NCBI RefSeq assembly: GCF_012931985.1
Contig: NZ_JAAFGM010000016.1
Coordinates: forward strand, 1 to 64,000
DNA length: 64,000 nucleotides
Direction of reading: 5' to 3'
Origin: Candidatus Roseilinea sp. NK_OTU-006
GTDB taxonomy: Bacteria; Chloroflexota; Anaerolineae; J036; Brachytrichaceae
Shown here: positions 8,794-16,667 of the stretch, in pieces
How the letters are laid out: each line of letters opens with the position of its first letter
How positions within the stretch are numbered: position 1 is the stretch's first letter
The notes under the pieces: generated by a model
Seen by the model: only the letters and a program-made list of their open reading frames with translations
Told to the model about the DNA's origin: nothing
The model's database searches: none
Translations under genes and position numbers: made by a program

Positions 8794-9030
8794 ATGAAAA
8801 CCACGCAATACTTTCAATACACCCGCCAGCGTCCAGACCGCGCCGTTATCAAAGATGAATGGATTGAGCAAGTCGTCCGCAGCCCATTGCGTGAGGAAAT
8901 CCAATCCGACGGGAGAATTCGTCGCTGGGCGCGAATCCCAGAAATGGAAAACCGCCCGTTGCGGGTTATTCTGCTCGAGGATGGCGAGACGGTTCACAAC
9001 GCTTTCTTTGACCGAAACTTTAAGGAGTAA
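8794..9030 (+). CDS. Small DUF4258-like protein (possible toxin of a TA-like pair)
   Basis: A 78-residue soluble protein with conserved-looking elements: HYFQYT-like start (TQYFQYTRQRPDR), WIEQVVRSP, RRWARIPEMENRPLRVILLEDGETVHNAFFDR. The pattern of short strands ending in a charged Phe-Asp-Arg resembles DUF4258-type proteins that sit next to DUF2283 genes in thermophile genomes. The downstream gene is 3 nt away and is of DUF2283 type, so the two are surely co-translated. Such pairs are often considered toxin-antitoxin-like, but no toxic residue set can be shown here; function is unproven. Confidence 0.6.
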   Translation: MKTTQYFQYTRQRPDRAVIKDEWIEQVVRSPLREEIQSDGRIRRWARIPEMENRPLRVILLEDGETVHNAFFDRNFKE

Positions 9031-9033
9031 GCC

Positions 9034-9243
9034 ATGCGAATCAAATACTTTGAAGATACCGACACGACATTGGTTGAACTTTCCAGCAACCCGCCTGTGG
9101 AGACGCGCGAACTAAACGAAAACATCTATCTGGATTTGGACAGCAATGGCAACGTGGTCAGCATCACGATTGAACACGCCAGCGCATACAGCGACATGAG
9201 AGAAATTCTTTACCAGAGAATACCAGCGGCAGCGTCCACATAA
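9034..9243 (+). CDS. DUF2283 family small protein
   Basis: A 69-residue protein starting MRIKYFEDTDTTLVELS and containing DLDSNGNVVSITIEHAS, the recognisable DUF2283 pattern (D.D..G.V..I.I..AS). A strong ribosome-binding site (AAGGAG) overlaps the end of the preceding gene, so the pair is translationally coupled. In family context DUF2283 proteins lie beside DUF4258-like genes, and the pair behaves as a mobile accessory module. A direct terminator follows. Confidence 0.75.
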   Translation: MRIKYFEDTDTTLVELSSNPPVETRELNENIYLDLDSNGNVVSITIEHASAYSDMREILYQRIPAAAST

Positions 9244-9248
9244 AGCGA

Positions 9249-9285
9249 AACGTCCCGAAGTCAGGCGTCTTCGGGACGTTTTTTT
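9249..9285 (+). terminator. Strong intrinsic terminator
   Basis: A perfect 12-bp stem AACGTCCCGAAG (9249-9260) / CTTCGGGACGTT (9269-9280), an 8-nt loop and a run of seven T. It ends the small-gene pair and separates it from the injection-system operon. The same stem could terminate minus-strand transcripts, though the T-tract on that side is poor. Confidence 0.92.
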
Positions 9286-9468
9286 ACCGCTTCAACGTGC
9301 GATACTTCACCCGATGGGGAGTCAGGTCTTTGCCGAATTTTTCCCTCATCAGCGCTTCGTCGTCACCCGAATTCGCTAAGCCTTTTGAACCTCCCGAAGG
9401 CTTTGTGCAAGCAACTTCAAGTCGAACCCGGCCTTTGGGACGATTGCGAAAGAGAAGTATGTTGACAT
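9284..9468 (-). pseudogene. Frameshifted small gene of unknown function
   Basis: On the minus strand an ATG at 9466-9468 opens MSTYFSFAIVPKAGF...LREVQKA and then stops. In the next frame the sequence continues coherently as LANSGDDEALMREKFGKDL...VKYRTLKR, ending at 9284. A single extra A in the AAAA run (about 9381) would join them into one basic protein of about 61 residues. I do not recognise the family and the ribosome-binding site is poor, so this may be a decayed gene or chance. It overlaps the plus-strand promoter at 9462-9489. Confidence 0.3.
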
Positions 9469-9489
9469 CTGTGGAGGTGCTGCTACAAT
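9462..9489 (+). promoter_or_regulatory. Near-consensus sigma-70 promoter of the injection-system operon
   Basis: TTGACA (9462-9467), a 16-bp spacer and TACAAT (9484-9489). Transcription would start near 9496, leaving a 5' leader of about 140 nt before the first operon gene at 9636. It is the only strong promoter seen between the terminator at 9249 and the end of the cluster, so it is the best candidate for driving the whole operon. I recognised no riboswitch in the leader. Confidence 0.7.
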
Positions 9490-9635
9490 AGCTGCAACGC
9501 CTTCGCCTACTCGCTGCCAAAAAAGCGGATTGTTGGTGGGTTGTCTCCTGGCTGTGAGAAGCGAAGGGGTCCTGCCAGGTGAGGTCTTTATGCGTTGGAG
9601 TGCAGATCTGCTGCCCAAGCTAGGAGGCAACCGAA

Positions 9636-10478
9636 ATGATAGACGAAATAGACGAAGCGCTCCGCCAGCTCTTGATCCAAGAGCTGCCAATTCGGCAGGG
9701 AGAAGTTGACGTCACCTTTGACCAACCGAAGCGGGAGTGGTCTGCGCGTCTGAGCCGGCCTACCCTCAACCTGTTCCTCTTTGACATCCGCGAAAACAAC
9801 AAACTGCGTCAGCCCACGCCGGCGTTCGATATTGAGCGGAGTGAGAACGGCGTGGTGGTGCAGCGCCGCAAACCCCTCCGGCTGGACTTACATTACATGA
9901 TCACCGCCTGGGCCGCCGATCCTGAAGACGAGCATCGGTTGCTCGCGCGGACGGTGATGGCATTGGCGCGCCACGGCACGTTGCCCAATGGTGTGTTGTC
10001 AGAGGGCCTGCGCGATCAGCCTGCTCCCATCCCCCTGAGCGTCGCCCAATCCATCATGATGGAGAAGCCCACCGATTTGTGGAGCGTGCTGGATAACGAA
10101 GCTCGCCCCGCGGTCGGCTGCTTGCTCACCGTGGCGTTGAATCCTTACGCGCCCGTGACTACGCCGCCAGTGCGCTCGGCGGAGGTGCGCTTTGGGCAAA
10201 GCATCCGCCCGCCAGATCAAACGCTCAGCACACCAGACGGCGAAGGACGCTTCGTGTGGATTTCCGGTTTGTTGCGCACACGCTCTGGTCAGCAGCTCAA
10301 GCGTGCGCGCTTGCGTTTGGTTGAGCGGGCACTGGAGGTGCCTGTGCAAGAAGGAGGTCAGTATGTTATCGGCCTATTGCCGCGTGGCCGGCATACGGTG
10401 GAGGTCACCGCCGAAGGGCGCAAGCCCGTGCGCCAGACACTTGTGATCCCATCAGAAAGTTACGACATCGTTGTGTGA
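9636..10478 (+). CDS. eCIS cap/tail-terminator protein (Pvc16/Afp16-like, DUF4255)
   Basis: A 280-residue protein whose first 190 residues match the Pvc16 N-terminal (DUF4255) pattern: start IDEIDEALRQLLIQ, PTLNLFLFDIREN, the LDLHYMITAWA strand and the EDEHRLLARTVMALARH helix. In Afp/PVC particles this protein caps the distal end of the sheath-tube and fixes length. The C-terminal part (about 200-280) looks like a small Ig-like or carboxypeptidase-regulatory domain (GQQLKRARLRLV...GRHTVEVTAEGRKPVRQTL), an add-on relative to the minimal cap. The start has AGGAGG 8 nt upstream. It is the first gene of the operon. Confidence 0.88.
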   Translation: MIDEIDEALRQLLIQELPIRQGEVDVTFDQPKREWSARLSRPTLNLFLFDIRENNKLRQPTPAFDIERSENGVVVQRRKPLRLDLHYMITAWAADPEDEHRLLARTVMALARHGTLPNGVLSEGLRDQPAPIPLSVAQSIMMEKPTDLWSVLDNEARPAVGCLLTVALNPYAPVTTPPVRSAEVRFGQSIRPPDQTLSTPDGEGRFVWISGLLRTRSGQQLKRARLRLVERALEVPVQEGGQYVIGLLPRGRHTVEVTAEGRKPVRQTLVIPSESYDIVV

Positions 10479-10552
10479 GTGATTGGGCATTGGCAAAGCC
10501 GCACAAAGCGCAGGAGCCACCTTTTGCCAATGTCCGGTGAGTGACTGGGCAT
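10476..10552 (+). repeat. Intergenic hairpin flanked by 15-bp direct repeats
   Basis: Between the cap and sheath genes, CATTGGCAAA (10488-10497) pairs perfectly with TTTGCCAATG (10523-10532) across a 25-nt loop. TGAGTGATTGGGCAT (10476-10490) recurs as TGAGTGACTGGGCAT (10538-10552) with one change. There is no T-tract, so it is probably an mRNA processing or stability element that lets the highly needed sheath message differ in level from the cap message. Confidence 0.5.
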
Positions 10553-10639
10553 AGCGTGAACAACGTTTGCGGTGCAGACCTGTTCCGTGATTGAAGCCCC
10601 AATTTTCAGGTAGCAGACTTATTGCCAGAGGAGCGAAGC

Positions 10640-12313
10640 ATGCCAGAGTATCTATCGCCAGGGGTATACGTGGAAGAAATTGACCGCGGCCCCAAACCGA
10701 TTGAAGGCGTTGGCACCGCGATGGCTGTGTTCATTGGCTTCACCGAAAAGGCCCAAACAGTGGAGCGCGTGAACGGCGAAACGGTGACGCGCGATTTGCT
10801 GAATAAGCCCCAACTGATCACCAACTGGTCGCAGTTTGTGGAGAAGTTTGGCGGGTTCGTCAGCGGAGCCTATCTGCCCCATGCCGTATATGGCTACTTC
10901 AGCAACGGGGGGACGCGTTGCTACGTGCTGAGCGTGAAGACCATCCCGAAAGCGCAGGCGGCGTTGCTGAACAATGAAGGCAAACCGATGTTGATCGCGC
11001 AAGCCCGCCAGGCCGGCTTCGATGGCGCGCGCTTGCGGGTGAAGGTCGAGACCACCGGCGCGCCGCCTGTCGAGAAGCGGGGCCGGGCTGCCAAAGAGTC
11101 CCCTGCGCCGGAAGGACAGCCGGCCGATGCACCGGCTCCTGGCGCGCCAGTCGGTGACGGCTCGGCTGCCTTTCACCTGACCATCGAGCGCGAACGGCGC
11201 GGCGGCGGCTGGAAGACCGAAGAGGTGATCCGCAATGCCACGTTGGTCGAAGTGGAGGAGAACGGCGTGCGCCGCGTAGCGGTCTCCTACGCCAACAACA
11301 AGCGCCCGACCCTGATCGATCTGCTGATTGCTGACGAATCTGCGCCGCTGGCCAAAGTGTGGCCGCGCGAGCAGCAGCAATCGCTCAGCATTGACACGCG
11401 CCAACTCGCCCCAGCCACCAGCTCGGATTTTCAGGGCGATGTGACCGAGCGCACCGGCATCGAGGCGCTGGAGGCCATTGACGACATCACCATGGTGGTC
11501 GTGCCCGATCTGATGACCACCCTGCCGGGCCAATCGCTCGACCTGAATATGGTCAAGGCCGTGCAGACGGCCATCATCGCCCACTGCGAGCGCATGGGCG
11601 ACCGTGTGGCGATTCTCGACACCCCGCCCGGCCTCAACCCGCAGCAGGTCAAGGCATGGCGCATGGAGGCGACGGGCTTCGACTCCAGCTATGCCGCGAT
11701 GTACTACCCGTGGATCGAGGTCATGGATCCGGTGACCAACCAGCCGATCCATGTGCCCCCCTCAGGGCACATCGCCGGCATCTGGGCGCGCAGCGACAAC
11801 ACGCGCGGCGTGCACAAAGCGCCGGCCAACGAAGTGGTGCGCGGCGCCACCGGCCTGGCCTACAACTGCACCAAGGGCGAGCAAGATGTGCTCAACCCCA
11901 ACGGTGTGAATTGCATCCGTGCCTTCCCCGGCATGGGCATTCGTGTGTGGGGCGCGCGCACGCTATCCAGCAACCCGGCGTGGCGTTACATCAACGTGCG
12001 CCGGCTGTTCAACTACGTCGAGAAGTCCATCGAACGCGGCACGCAGTGGGTGGTTTTTGAGCCGAATGAGCCCCGTTTGTGGGCGAAAGTGCGGCGCGAT
12101 GTGAGCGCCTTTCTCACCACAGTTTGGCGCGGTGGCGCCTTGTTCGGCCTCACGCCCGCTGAGGCCTTCTACGTCAAGTGTGACGCCGAATTGAATCCGC
12201 CCGAATCGCGCGACCTGGGGCGGTTGGTGATCGAGATCGGCATGGCCCCGGTGAAGCCCGCCGAATTCGTCATCTTCCGCGTCAGCCAGTGGCAGCCCGG
12301 CGCCGAAGCCTAA
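10640..12313 (+). CDS. eCIS contractile sheath protein (Afp2/3/4-like)
   Basis: A phage-tail-sheath family protein of 557 residues. The N-terminus PEYLSPGVYVEEIDRG is the sheath hallmark. The C-terminal conserved domain has WRYINVRRLFNYVEKSIERG, TVWRGGALFG.TPAEAFYVKCD and the final strand used for handshake contacts (ARPVKPAEFVIFRV-like). Residues about 130-260 form a variable insertion rich in Ala/Pro/Glu, exposed on the outside in such sheaths. ATG 10640 is chosen over an in-frame TTG at 10622 because GAGGAG lies 6 nt upstream. Afp and PVC carry three sheath paralogs; only one is seen here, so the sheath is probably homopolymeric. Confidence 0.95.
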   Translation: MPEYLSPGVYVEEIDRGPKPIEGVGTAMAVFIGFTEKAQTVERVNGETVTRDLLNKPQLITNWSQFVEKFGGFVSGAYLPHAVYGYFSNGGTRCYVLSVKTIPKAQAALLNNEGKPMLIAQARQAGFDGARLRVKVETTGAPPVEKRGRAAKESPAPEGQPADAPAPGAPVGDGSAAFHLTIERERRGGGWKTEEVIRNATLVEVEENGVRRVAVSYANNKRPTLIDLLIADESAPLAKVWPREQQQSLSIDTRQLAPATSSDFQGDVTERTGIEALEAIDDITMVVVPDLMTTLPGQSLDLNMVKAVQTAIIAHCERMGDRVAILDTPPGLNPQQVKAWRMEATGFDSSYAAMYYPWIEVMDPVTNQPIHVPPSGHIAGIWARSDNTRGVHKAPANEVVRGATGLAYNCTKGEQDVLNPNGVNCIRAFPGMGIRVWGARTLSSNPAWRYINVRRLFNYVEKSIERGTQWVVFEPNEPRLWAKVRRDVSAFLTTVWRGGALFGLTPAEAFYVKCDAELNPPESRDLGRLVIEIGMAPVKPAEFVIFRVSQWQPGAEA

Positions 12314-12396
12314 ACGCGGCGCACAGCGAGGCATCTTCCGCGACAATCCTTATCGCAAGAGATATCCCAAAATACATCTTTCAGGAGGTTTGAAAA

Positions 12397-12855
12397 ATGG
12401 CCCAGAAATCCGGACGCTCAAGCGATCCCCTGGTGGGGTTTCAATTCGCCCTGGACATCGGGGGTAAGATCACCGGTTACTTCTCTGAGTGCAGCGGTAT
12501 CGGCTCGGAACATGAAGTGATCGAGCACAAAGTCATTGACGAAAACGGCCGCGAGTTGGTGCAGAAAATCCCCGGACGGCTGAAGTGGGGTGATGTCACC
12601 TTGAAGCGCGGCATCACCGACACCCTTGACATCTGGGAGTGGCGCGATCTGGTGATCAACGGTAAGATGAAGGAGGCGCGGCAAAACTGCTCGATCATCA
12701 TGTTTGATCGCAATTACGAGCCGGCGGCGCAGTGGGACTTCATCAACGCTTGGCCGATTAAGGTCACCGGGCCGGACTTCAAGGCCGACAGCAACGACTT
12801 TGGCATCGAGGAACTGGTGCTCACCCACGAGGGGATGAAGCGCGTCAAAGTCTAG
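12397..12855 (+). CDS. eCIS inner-tube protein (Afp1/5-like, T4 gp19 family)
   Basis: A 152-residue protein with the tube-family pattern: DPLVGFQFALDIGGKITGYFSECSG, IPGRLKWGDVTLKRGITD, the WEWRDLVINGKM helix and the closing GIEELVLTHEGMKRV. Hexamers stack to form the tube that is driven into the target and that can hold cargo. AGGAGGT lies 8 nt before the ATG, the best ribosome-binding site in the cluster, in keeping with the need for many copies. It follows the sheath gene, as in Afp/PVC loci. Confidence 0.95.
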   Translation: MAQKSGRSSDPLVGFQFALDIGGKITGYFSECSGIGSEHEVIEHKVIDENGRELVQKIPGRLKWGDVTLKRGITDTLDIWEWRDLVINGKMKEARQNCSIIMFDRNYEPAAQWDFINAWPIKVTGPDFKADSNDFGIEELVLTHEGMKRVKV

Positions 12856-12891
12856 CCCCTACCTCGCTCGATCCATCCCCCATCTTCGGCC

Positions 12892-13260
12892 ATGAGACCG
12901 CAAACTGAGTTCCCATTCACGCTGCCGGTTGGCTACGTTGATCAGGACGGGAATGTGCACAAAGAAGGTGTGATGCGCCTGGCGACAGCGATGGACGAAA
13001 TTGCCCCGTTGCGCGATCTGCGCGTGCGGGCCAATCAGGCCTACCTGGCCATTATCCTGCTCTCGCGTGTGATCGTCCGACTGGGCACGTTGCCTACCGT
13101 CACCACCGGCATCATCGAGAATCTCTACGCCGCCGACCTGGCTTACTTGCAGGCGTTGTATCGCCAGATCAACGAGACCGGCAAGAGCCTGATCAGCCTA
13201 ACCTGCCCAGAGTGCAACGCTCGATTTGAGGTGGACTTGGCCGAGTTGGGGGGAGCTTAG
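12892..13260 (+). CDS. Tail-assembly chaperone-like protein (upstream frame of a frameshift pair)
   Basis: A 122-residue protein starting RPQTEFPFTLPVGYVDQDGN, then MRLATAMDEIAPLRD, a hydrophobic helix LAIILLSRVIVRLGTLP and NLYAADLAYLQALYRQIN. It ends in a CPECNARFEV zinc-ribbon-like knuckle. The position after the tube gene and the helical/beta make-up match the phage tail-assembly proteins found in eCIS loci and the upstream (gpG-like) tail chaperones of phages. The frame ends at TAG 13258 immediately after a G-run that looks like a -1 slippery site, with the conserved next ORF in the -1 frame. Confidence 0.8.
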   Translation: MRPQTEFPFTLPVGYVDQDGNVHKEGVMRLATAMDEIAPLRDLRVRANQAYLAIILLSRVIVRLGTLPTVTTGIIENLYAADLAYLQALYRQINETGKSLISLTCPECNARFEVDLAELGGA

Positions 13261-13297
13261 GCTACCCCTCTGATCGCCTGCAAGAGGAGGTAGCCTA
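13248..13297 (+). promoter_or_regulatory. Putative programmed -1 ribosomal frameshift signal
   Basis: The heptamer G GGG GGA (13248-13254) is in the correct register (X XXY YYZ) for -1 slippage, just before the TAG that ends the upstream frame. Three nucleotides later a stem-loop begins: TAGGCTACC (13258-13266) pairs perfectly with GGTAGCCTA (13289-13297), extended inward by CCTC/GAGG with one bulged A and a 13-nt loop. The -1 frame encodes the conserved next ORF, which has no start codon of its own. This is the architecture of phage tail G/GT frameshifting. Confidence 0.75.
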
Positions 13298-13418
13298 CCT
13301 GGCTTACTACTTTCACTGGCCGCTCGACGACATCCTCAACCTGGAACATGCCGAACGACGGCAGTGGGTGGAGCAACTGGCCGGCATTAATCGCAGGCTC
13401 AATCAAGCAGGGGAATGA
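13254..13418 (+). CDS. DUF6760-like chaperone domain, read by -1 frameshift from the upstream ORF
   Basis: In the -1 frame the sequence reads SLGYPSDRLQEEVAYLAYYF, continues with HWPLDDILNLEHAERRQWV and ends INRRLNQAGE at TGA 13416-13418. This 50-residue pattern (GYPSDRL.EEVAYLAYYFHW, NLEH.ERR.WV, INRRLN) is what I know as the DUF6760 family of eCIS loci. No ATG, GTG or TTG precedes the conserved start: the frame is open only from 13230 (after TGA 13227-13229) and holds no start codon until a GTG deep inside. Expression as a fusion of about 175 residues through the slippery site is therefore the simplest reading. The stop overlaps the ATG of the next gene (ATGA). Confidence 0.75.
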   Translation, partial: SLGYPSDRLQEEVAYLAYYFHWPLDDILNLEHAERRQWVEQLAGINRRLNQAGE

Positions 13419-13606
13419 CCATGGACCGCGATCAACCCACGGCATCGAAGGAAGTGCCGACGACAGGCGCATCCCTCGACGCCCCTTCAGTGATTCGCTC
13501 GACAGATGCCATTGATTTGGAGGCCCTGGCGCGCTGCATCTATGACTTGCTCAAGCGCGAATCGCGCATTGAACGAGAGCGCCTGGGTGTTCAAAAGTTG
13601 AGGTGA
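13415..13606 (+). CDS. Small eCIS protein (Afp6/Pvc6-like in size and position)
   Basis: A 63-residue protein with an unstructured first half and a helical end: DLEALARCIYDLLKRESRIERERLG. It starts at ATG 13415 (overlapping the previous stop) or ATG 13421. Afp and PVC also carry a protein of about 60 residues of unknown role next to the tube genes. The C-terminal helix pattern (LAR..Y..LKR...(I/V)ERERL/M) recurs at the very end of the 819-residue protein two genes downstream, so it is probably a docking helix for a shared partner in the particle. Confidence 0.65.
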   Translation: MTMDRDQPTASKEVPTTGASLDAPSVIRSTDAIDLEALARCIYDLLKRESRIERERLGVQKLR

Positions 13607-13607
13607 C

Positions 13608-14129
13608 ATGAGCACAGCCTTTCAAGCGCCGCTCACTCAACAAGACCTGATCGAAGCACGCCAGACGCAAGCGTTGCTAGGTGGCGCGCGCAGCGCCGGC
13701 CAGGCATTTCGCTTTTATCTGGAGATCGCCGGCATCCTCTCCGCCGAATTCCTGGAGTGCACCGGACTGAGCATGGAGCGCGAACTGAAGGAAGTCGCGG
13801 AAGGGGGGGTGAACGACTTCGTGCACAAGCTGGCCGGGCGCACCAAGTGGTCAAACATCACCCTGCGCCAAGGCATCAGCTACTCGCGCGATCTGTGGGA
13901 CTGGTATTGCAACGGGCTATACGACGGCAAGGTGAGGCGCGTCAACCTCTCCATCATCCTCGGCAACGCCGAGCTGAAAAAGGTGAAGCAGTGGGACGTG
14001 TTTGACGCTTTCCCCGTGCGCTGGTCTGGGGCAGACCTCAGCACGGACACGCTTCAGGTCGCCATCGAATCCTTGGAAATTGCTCACCACGGCATGATGC
14101 TGAGCCGCGAAGAGGGCAATGCCCTCTGA
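13608..14129 (+). CDS. eCIS tube-initiator protein (second gp19-type tube protein)
   Basis: A 173-residue second tube paralog: FRFYLEIAGILSAEFLECTG, HKLAGRTKWSNITLRQGIS, LWDWYCNGLYDG, then DAFPVRWSGADL and VAIESLEIAHHGM. It has a longer N-terminal extension (about 25 residues) than the main tube protein. In Afp/PVC the second tube type (Afp5) forms the first ring on the spike hub and adapts symmetry, and the position before the LysM and spike genes supports that role. The ATG is 1 nt beyond the previous stop. Confidence 0.88.
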   Translation: MSTAFQAPLTQQDLIEARQTQALLGGARSAGQAFRFYLEIAGILSAEFLECTGLSMERELKEVAEGGVNDFVHKLAGRTKWSNITLRQGISYSRDLWDWYCNGLYDGKVRRVNLSIILGNAELKKVKQWDVFDAFPVRWSGADLSTDTLQVAIESLEIAHHGMMLSREEGNAL

Positions 14130-14143
14130 AGGATGGGGATGCC

Positions 14144-16603
14144 ATGAACGAACACTCAGCCGCTGTGTTGACCTTGCGGCCCTTGGCCCGAACCGAGGCG
14201 TGGGTGCGTCGGCAGATCGTCGTTCGTGCGCGCGGCGCGGCGTCGTTCATGGCGCTACGGCATCGCCGGTCCTTGCTGCGCACGGCGGCGCGGGCCCAGC
14301 GCCGGGCGGAAACGGTGCCAACCTGGTTGTGCCGCGCGAGCGCACTCTCCCCCGCCATGGTGGATCGCTTCGTCGCCAGCGTGAGCGAGCGCACCACACC
14401 CACGCTGGTGCGCCGCAGCTTGGCGCGCGAGGGAGGCGAGGAGTGGCCGGCGCTCGACATGCCCTTAGCGGGGGGGCCGTCGGCAGAAGCATCGCCGACT
14501 GCAGGCGCGCCATCCACCATGTGGCCGCCGCCGGCCTTGTATGCCATTGGGCGGCAGCGCGATGATGACTTGCCGGCGCGCCCCACCGCCGATTTGCCCC
14601 CGTTCGGCTTCCGCCGATCTTCTTCGTCGTCGCTCCCCGCCGCACCGTCAGTGTCTTCTCGGCCCATGCCTGGGGCTGGGGCCTCGCCCTCTCCCTCATC
14701 GTTGGCCGCGCCCGCCCCCTCCCCACAGCGCATTCGACGCTATTCGCGGGTGGAGGAGATTGATCCCCTGGCGTTGGCGGCGCAGAACGAACAGCGCGCT
14801 GCCGGCACCACTCGCCCTGCGGCGACGGAGATATCTTCAGAAGCGCCGTCCGCGGTCTCACCTGAGCGCCGAGCACAGCGCGCTGCCATCCCAACCGATC
14901 CTGCCGATGCGCCGCCGATGCAGCGTGCTGCCGATGCCCCGGCCCGTCCCGCCGCGGCGCTCCAGCGACCGACACAGACATCTCCGCTGCCCCATCCCCC
15001 GATGGACTCCGGCCCAGAGGGAGGAGAAGAGGTGACGCCGCGTCGAGTTTTACAGCGCCTGCGCCAGGCGCGCGCCGCGCAGTTACAGCGCCAAGCCGCG
15101 CGCCCTGCTGCGCCAGACCAGCGCCCATCACCGACGGGGCGCACCAGCCCCACGCTTGACGATCCGCCCAACGTTGCCGCTACCCCACCCCCTGATCTAC
15201 CGGCCGCGGCTGCGCTTCCCCCATTGGCCGCTCCCCCTGAAACGCCGCCTCGCTACGTCGCGCCGTCATCTCCCCCCTCCTTGCTTCAACGCGCGACAGA
15301 TCCACAACGCCTGCGCCCGGTGGCGGCCGAGCGCCTTACACCCGAGTCGCAAGCCACGCATCCCGCCCCTACCCACTCACCTACAACCGATGTCCCAGCG
15401 CGGGGAAATGAAGATGCAGAGGCGCCGCCGCGCCGCGTTCAACCATCGTCCAATTCCCAAGCGGAGCCGGCATCCGTGCGCCGAGCGCCTGACCCGCCGC
15501 AGGTCGAGCCTGTTCCGTTCACCGTCGTCCCTCACGCTGCGGTCCCCTCGCCGCGAATGAGCGCCCCCGCGGTTCAGGGCAAGCCCGCAAAGACAGAGCC
15601 CGCCATGGACGCGCCGACGCGCGACCAGGACGCTCCCAACGCCACCGATGCGCCGGCGCGCGTGCTGGCCATGCTGGCCGAGCACATCACGTCGCGCGCG
15701 ACGACCAGCGCTCGCCTGCCGCTCAACGTCATGCGTTCAGCGAAGCCGGCGCGGCCGGTGATTGGGCCCGGGCGGGTGGCACGTCGTGCAGCCGCGTTGC
15801 CCCAAGCCAATATTTCGATGCGGCGTGCGCCCGTCGCTTTCCGCGTCGCGGTAGCGGACCGAACGGCGGATGCGTCAGCGACGCCGACCGCCGCGAAGGC
15901 AACGGGCCAAGCGTCACGACAAGCTGCTCTTGCCGAAGCGGCGTTCCGCGTGATCGGGGCGGAGCAGGTCACGCCACCTCAGAGCAGCGCGCCGATGCCT
16001 AGGTCACCGCTACAACGCCTTGCCCTGCGCCAGCAGCGCGCGCCAGACGTTGCCGCGGGCGAAGCAGCGGCCGAGGGGAACCGCCCAAGCCTTTCATCTC
16101 AGGCGCGGCATACGCTCGCGCGTTTTGCTGCGGTCGAATCGCCACCTGCAAAGGGGAGTCTGCAAATGCCGTTGGTTATGTTGAGAACGGAGGGGGACCG
16201 CGCTCCGGTCGCAGATCACCCGCTGCCCCTCGCGGCAGCGGTCGGCGCATTGCGCGTGGCGCGGCGCACGGCCCTGCCCCTCACGGCAGCGATGCGCTCG
16301 GCCTCGCCGGCGCCATCGGCGGTATCGGTGCATGGCAAGTCGCAGGCCAAAGCGCCTGCTTCGTCCAAAGCGTCGGCAGTTACGACAGCGCGGCTACCGC
16401 TAGCACGGCCTGCTGCTGCGCCGCGCATACAACGCGCAACTGCAGCCAGTGAGGTAGCCGTTGGTTCGCCGCAGCCCCGGCCGACCCGCGCCCAGCCCGT
16501 CGTCGTAGCGCGCCCGCCCGATTTGTGGTCGCTGGCGCGCCAGGTGTATCCCATTCTCAAGCGCATGTTAGCGGTGGAGAGGGAACGCATGCGCGGTTTT
16601 TGA
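14144..16603 (+). CDS. 819-residue Pro/Ala-rich disordered eCIS protein with C-terminal docking helix
   Basis: I do not recognise the bulk of this protein. Residues about 1-90 are basic and partly helical (VRRQIVVRARGAASFMALRH). Residues 100-560 are a low-complexity Pro/Ala/Ser/Arg region with many PxxP and RAxxxP motifs, and residues 560-790 are Ala-rich. The last 25 residues, PPDLWSLARQVYPILKRMLA plus VERERMRGF, match the end of the 63-residue protein upstream. No signal peptide or TM segment. Codon usage and GC fit the neighbours. It could be a scaffold, a tape-measure substitute, a recruitment platform or cargo; the position between tube initiator and LysM hub suggests a particle component. 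Confidence 0.6.
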   Translation: MNEHSAAVLTLRPLARTEAWVRRQIVVRARGAASFMALRHRRSLLRTAARAQRRAETVPTWLCRASALSPAMVDRFVASVSERTTPTLVRRSLAREGGEEWPALDMPLAGGPSAEASPTAGAPSTMWPPPALYAIGRQRDDDLPARPTADLPPFGFRRSSSSSLPAAPSVSSRPMPGAGASPSPSSLAAPAPSPQRIRRYSRVEEIDPLALAAQNEQRAAGTTRPAATEISSEAPSAVSPERRAQRAAIPTDPADAPPMQRAADAPARPAAALQRPTQTSPLPHPPMDSGPEGGEEVTPRRVLQRLRQARAAQLQRQAARPAAPDQRPSPTGRTSPTLDDPPNVAATPPPDLPAAAALPPLAAPPETPPRYVAPSSPPSLLQRATDPQRLRPVAAERLTPESQATHPAPTHSPTTDVPARGNEDAEAPPRRVQPSSNSQAEPASVRRAPDPPQVEPVPFTVVPHAAVPSPRMSAPAVQGKPAKTEPAMDAPTRDQDAPNATDAPARVLAMLAEHITSRATTSARLPLNVMRSAKPARPVIGPGRVARRAAALPQANISMRRAPVAFRVAVADRTADASATPTAAKATGQASRQAALAEAAFRVIGAEQVTPPQSSAPMPRSPLQRLALRQQRAPDVAAGEAAAEGNRPSLSSQARHTLARFAAVESPPAKGSLQMPLVMLRTEGDRAPVADHPLPLAAAVGALRVARRTALPLTAAMRSASPAPSAVSVHGKSQAKAPASSKASAVTTARLPLARPAAAPRIQRATAASEVAVGSPQPRPTRAQPVVVARPPDLWSLARQVYPILKRMLAVERERMRGF

Positions 16604-16667
16604 CGTATCCAGCCTGCGCAGTGTGACAACACACCGGGTGCAAACGAGACAACAAAAGGAGTTCATC

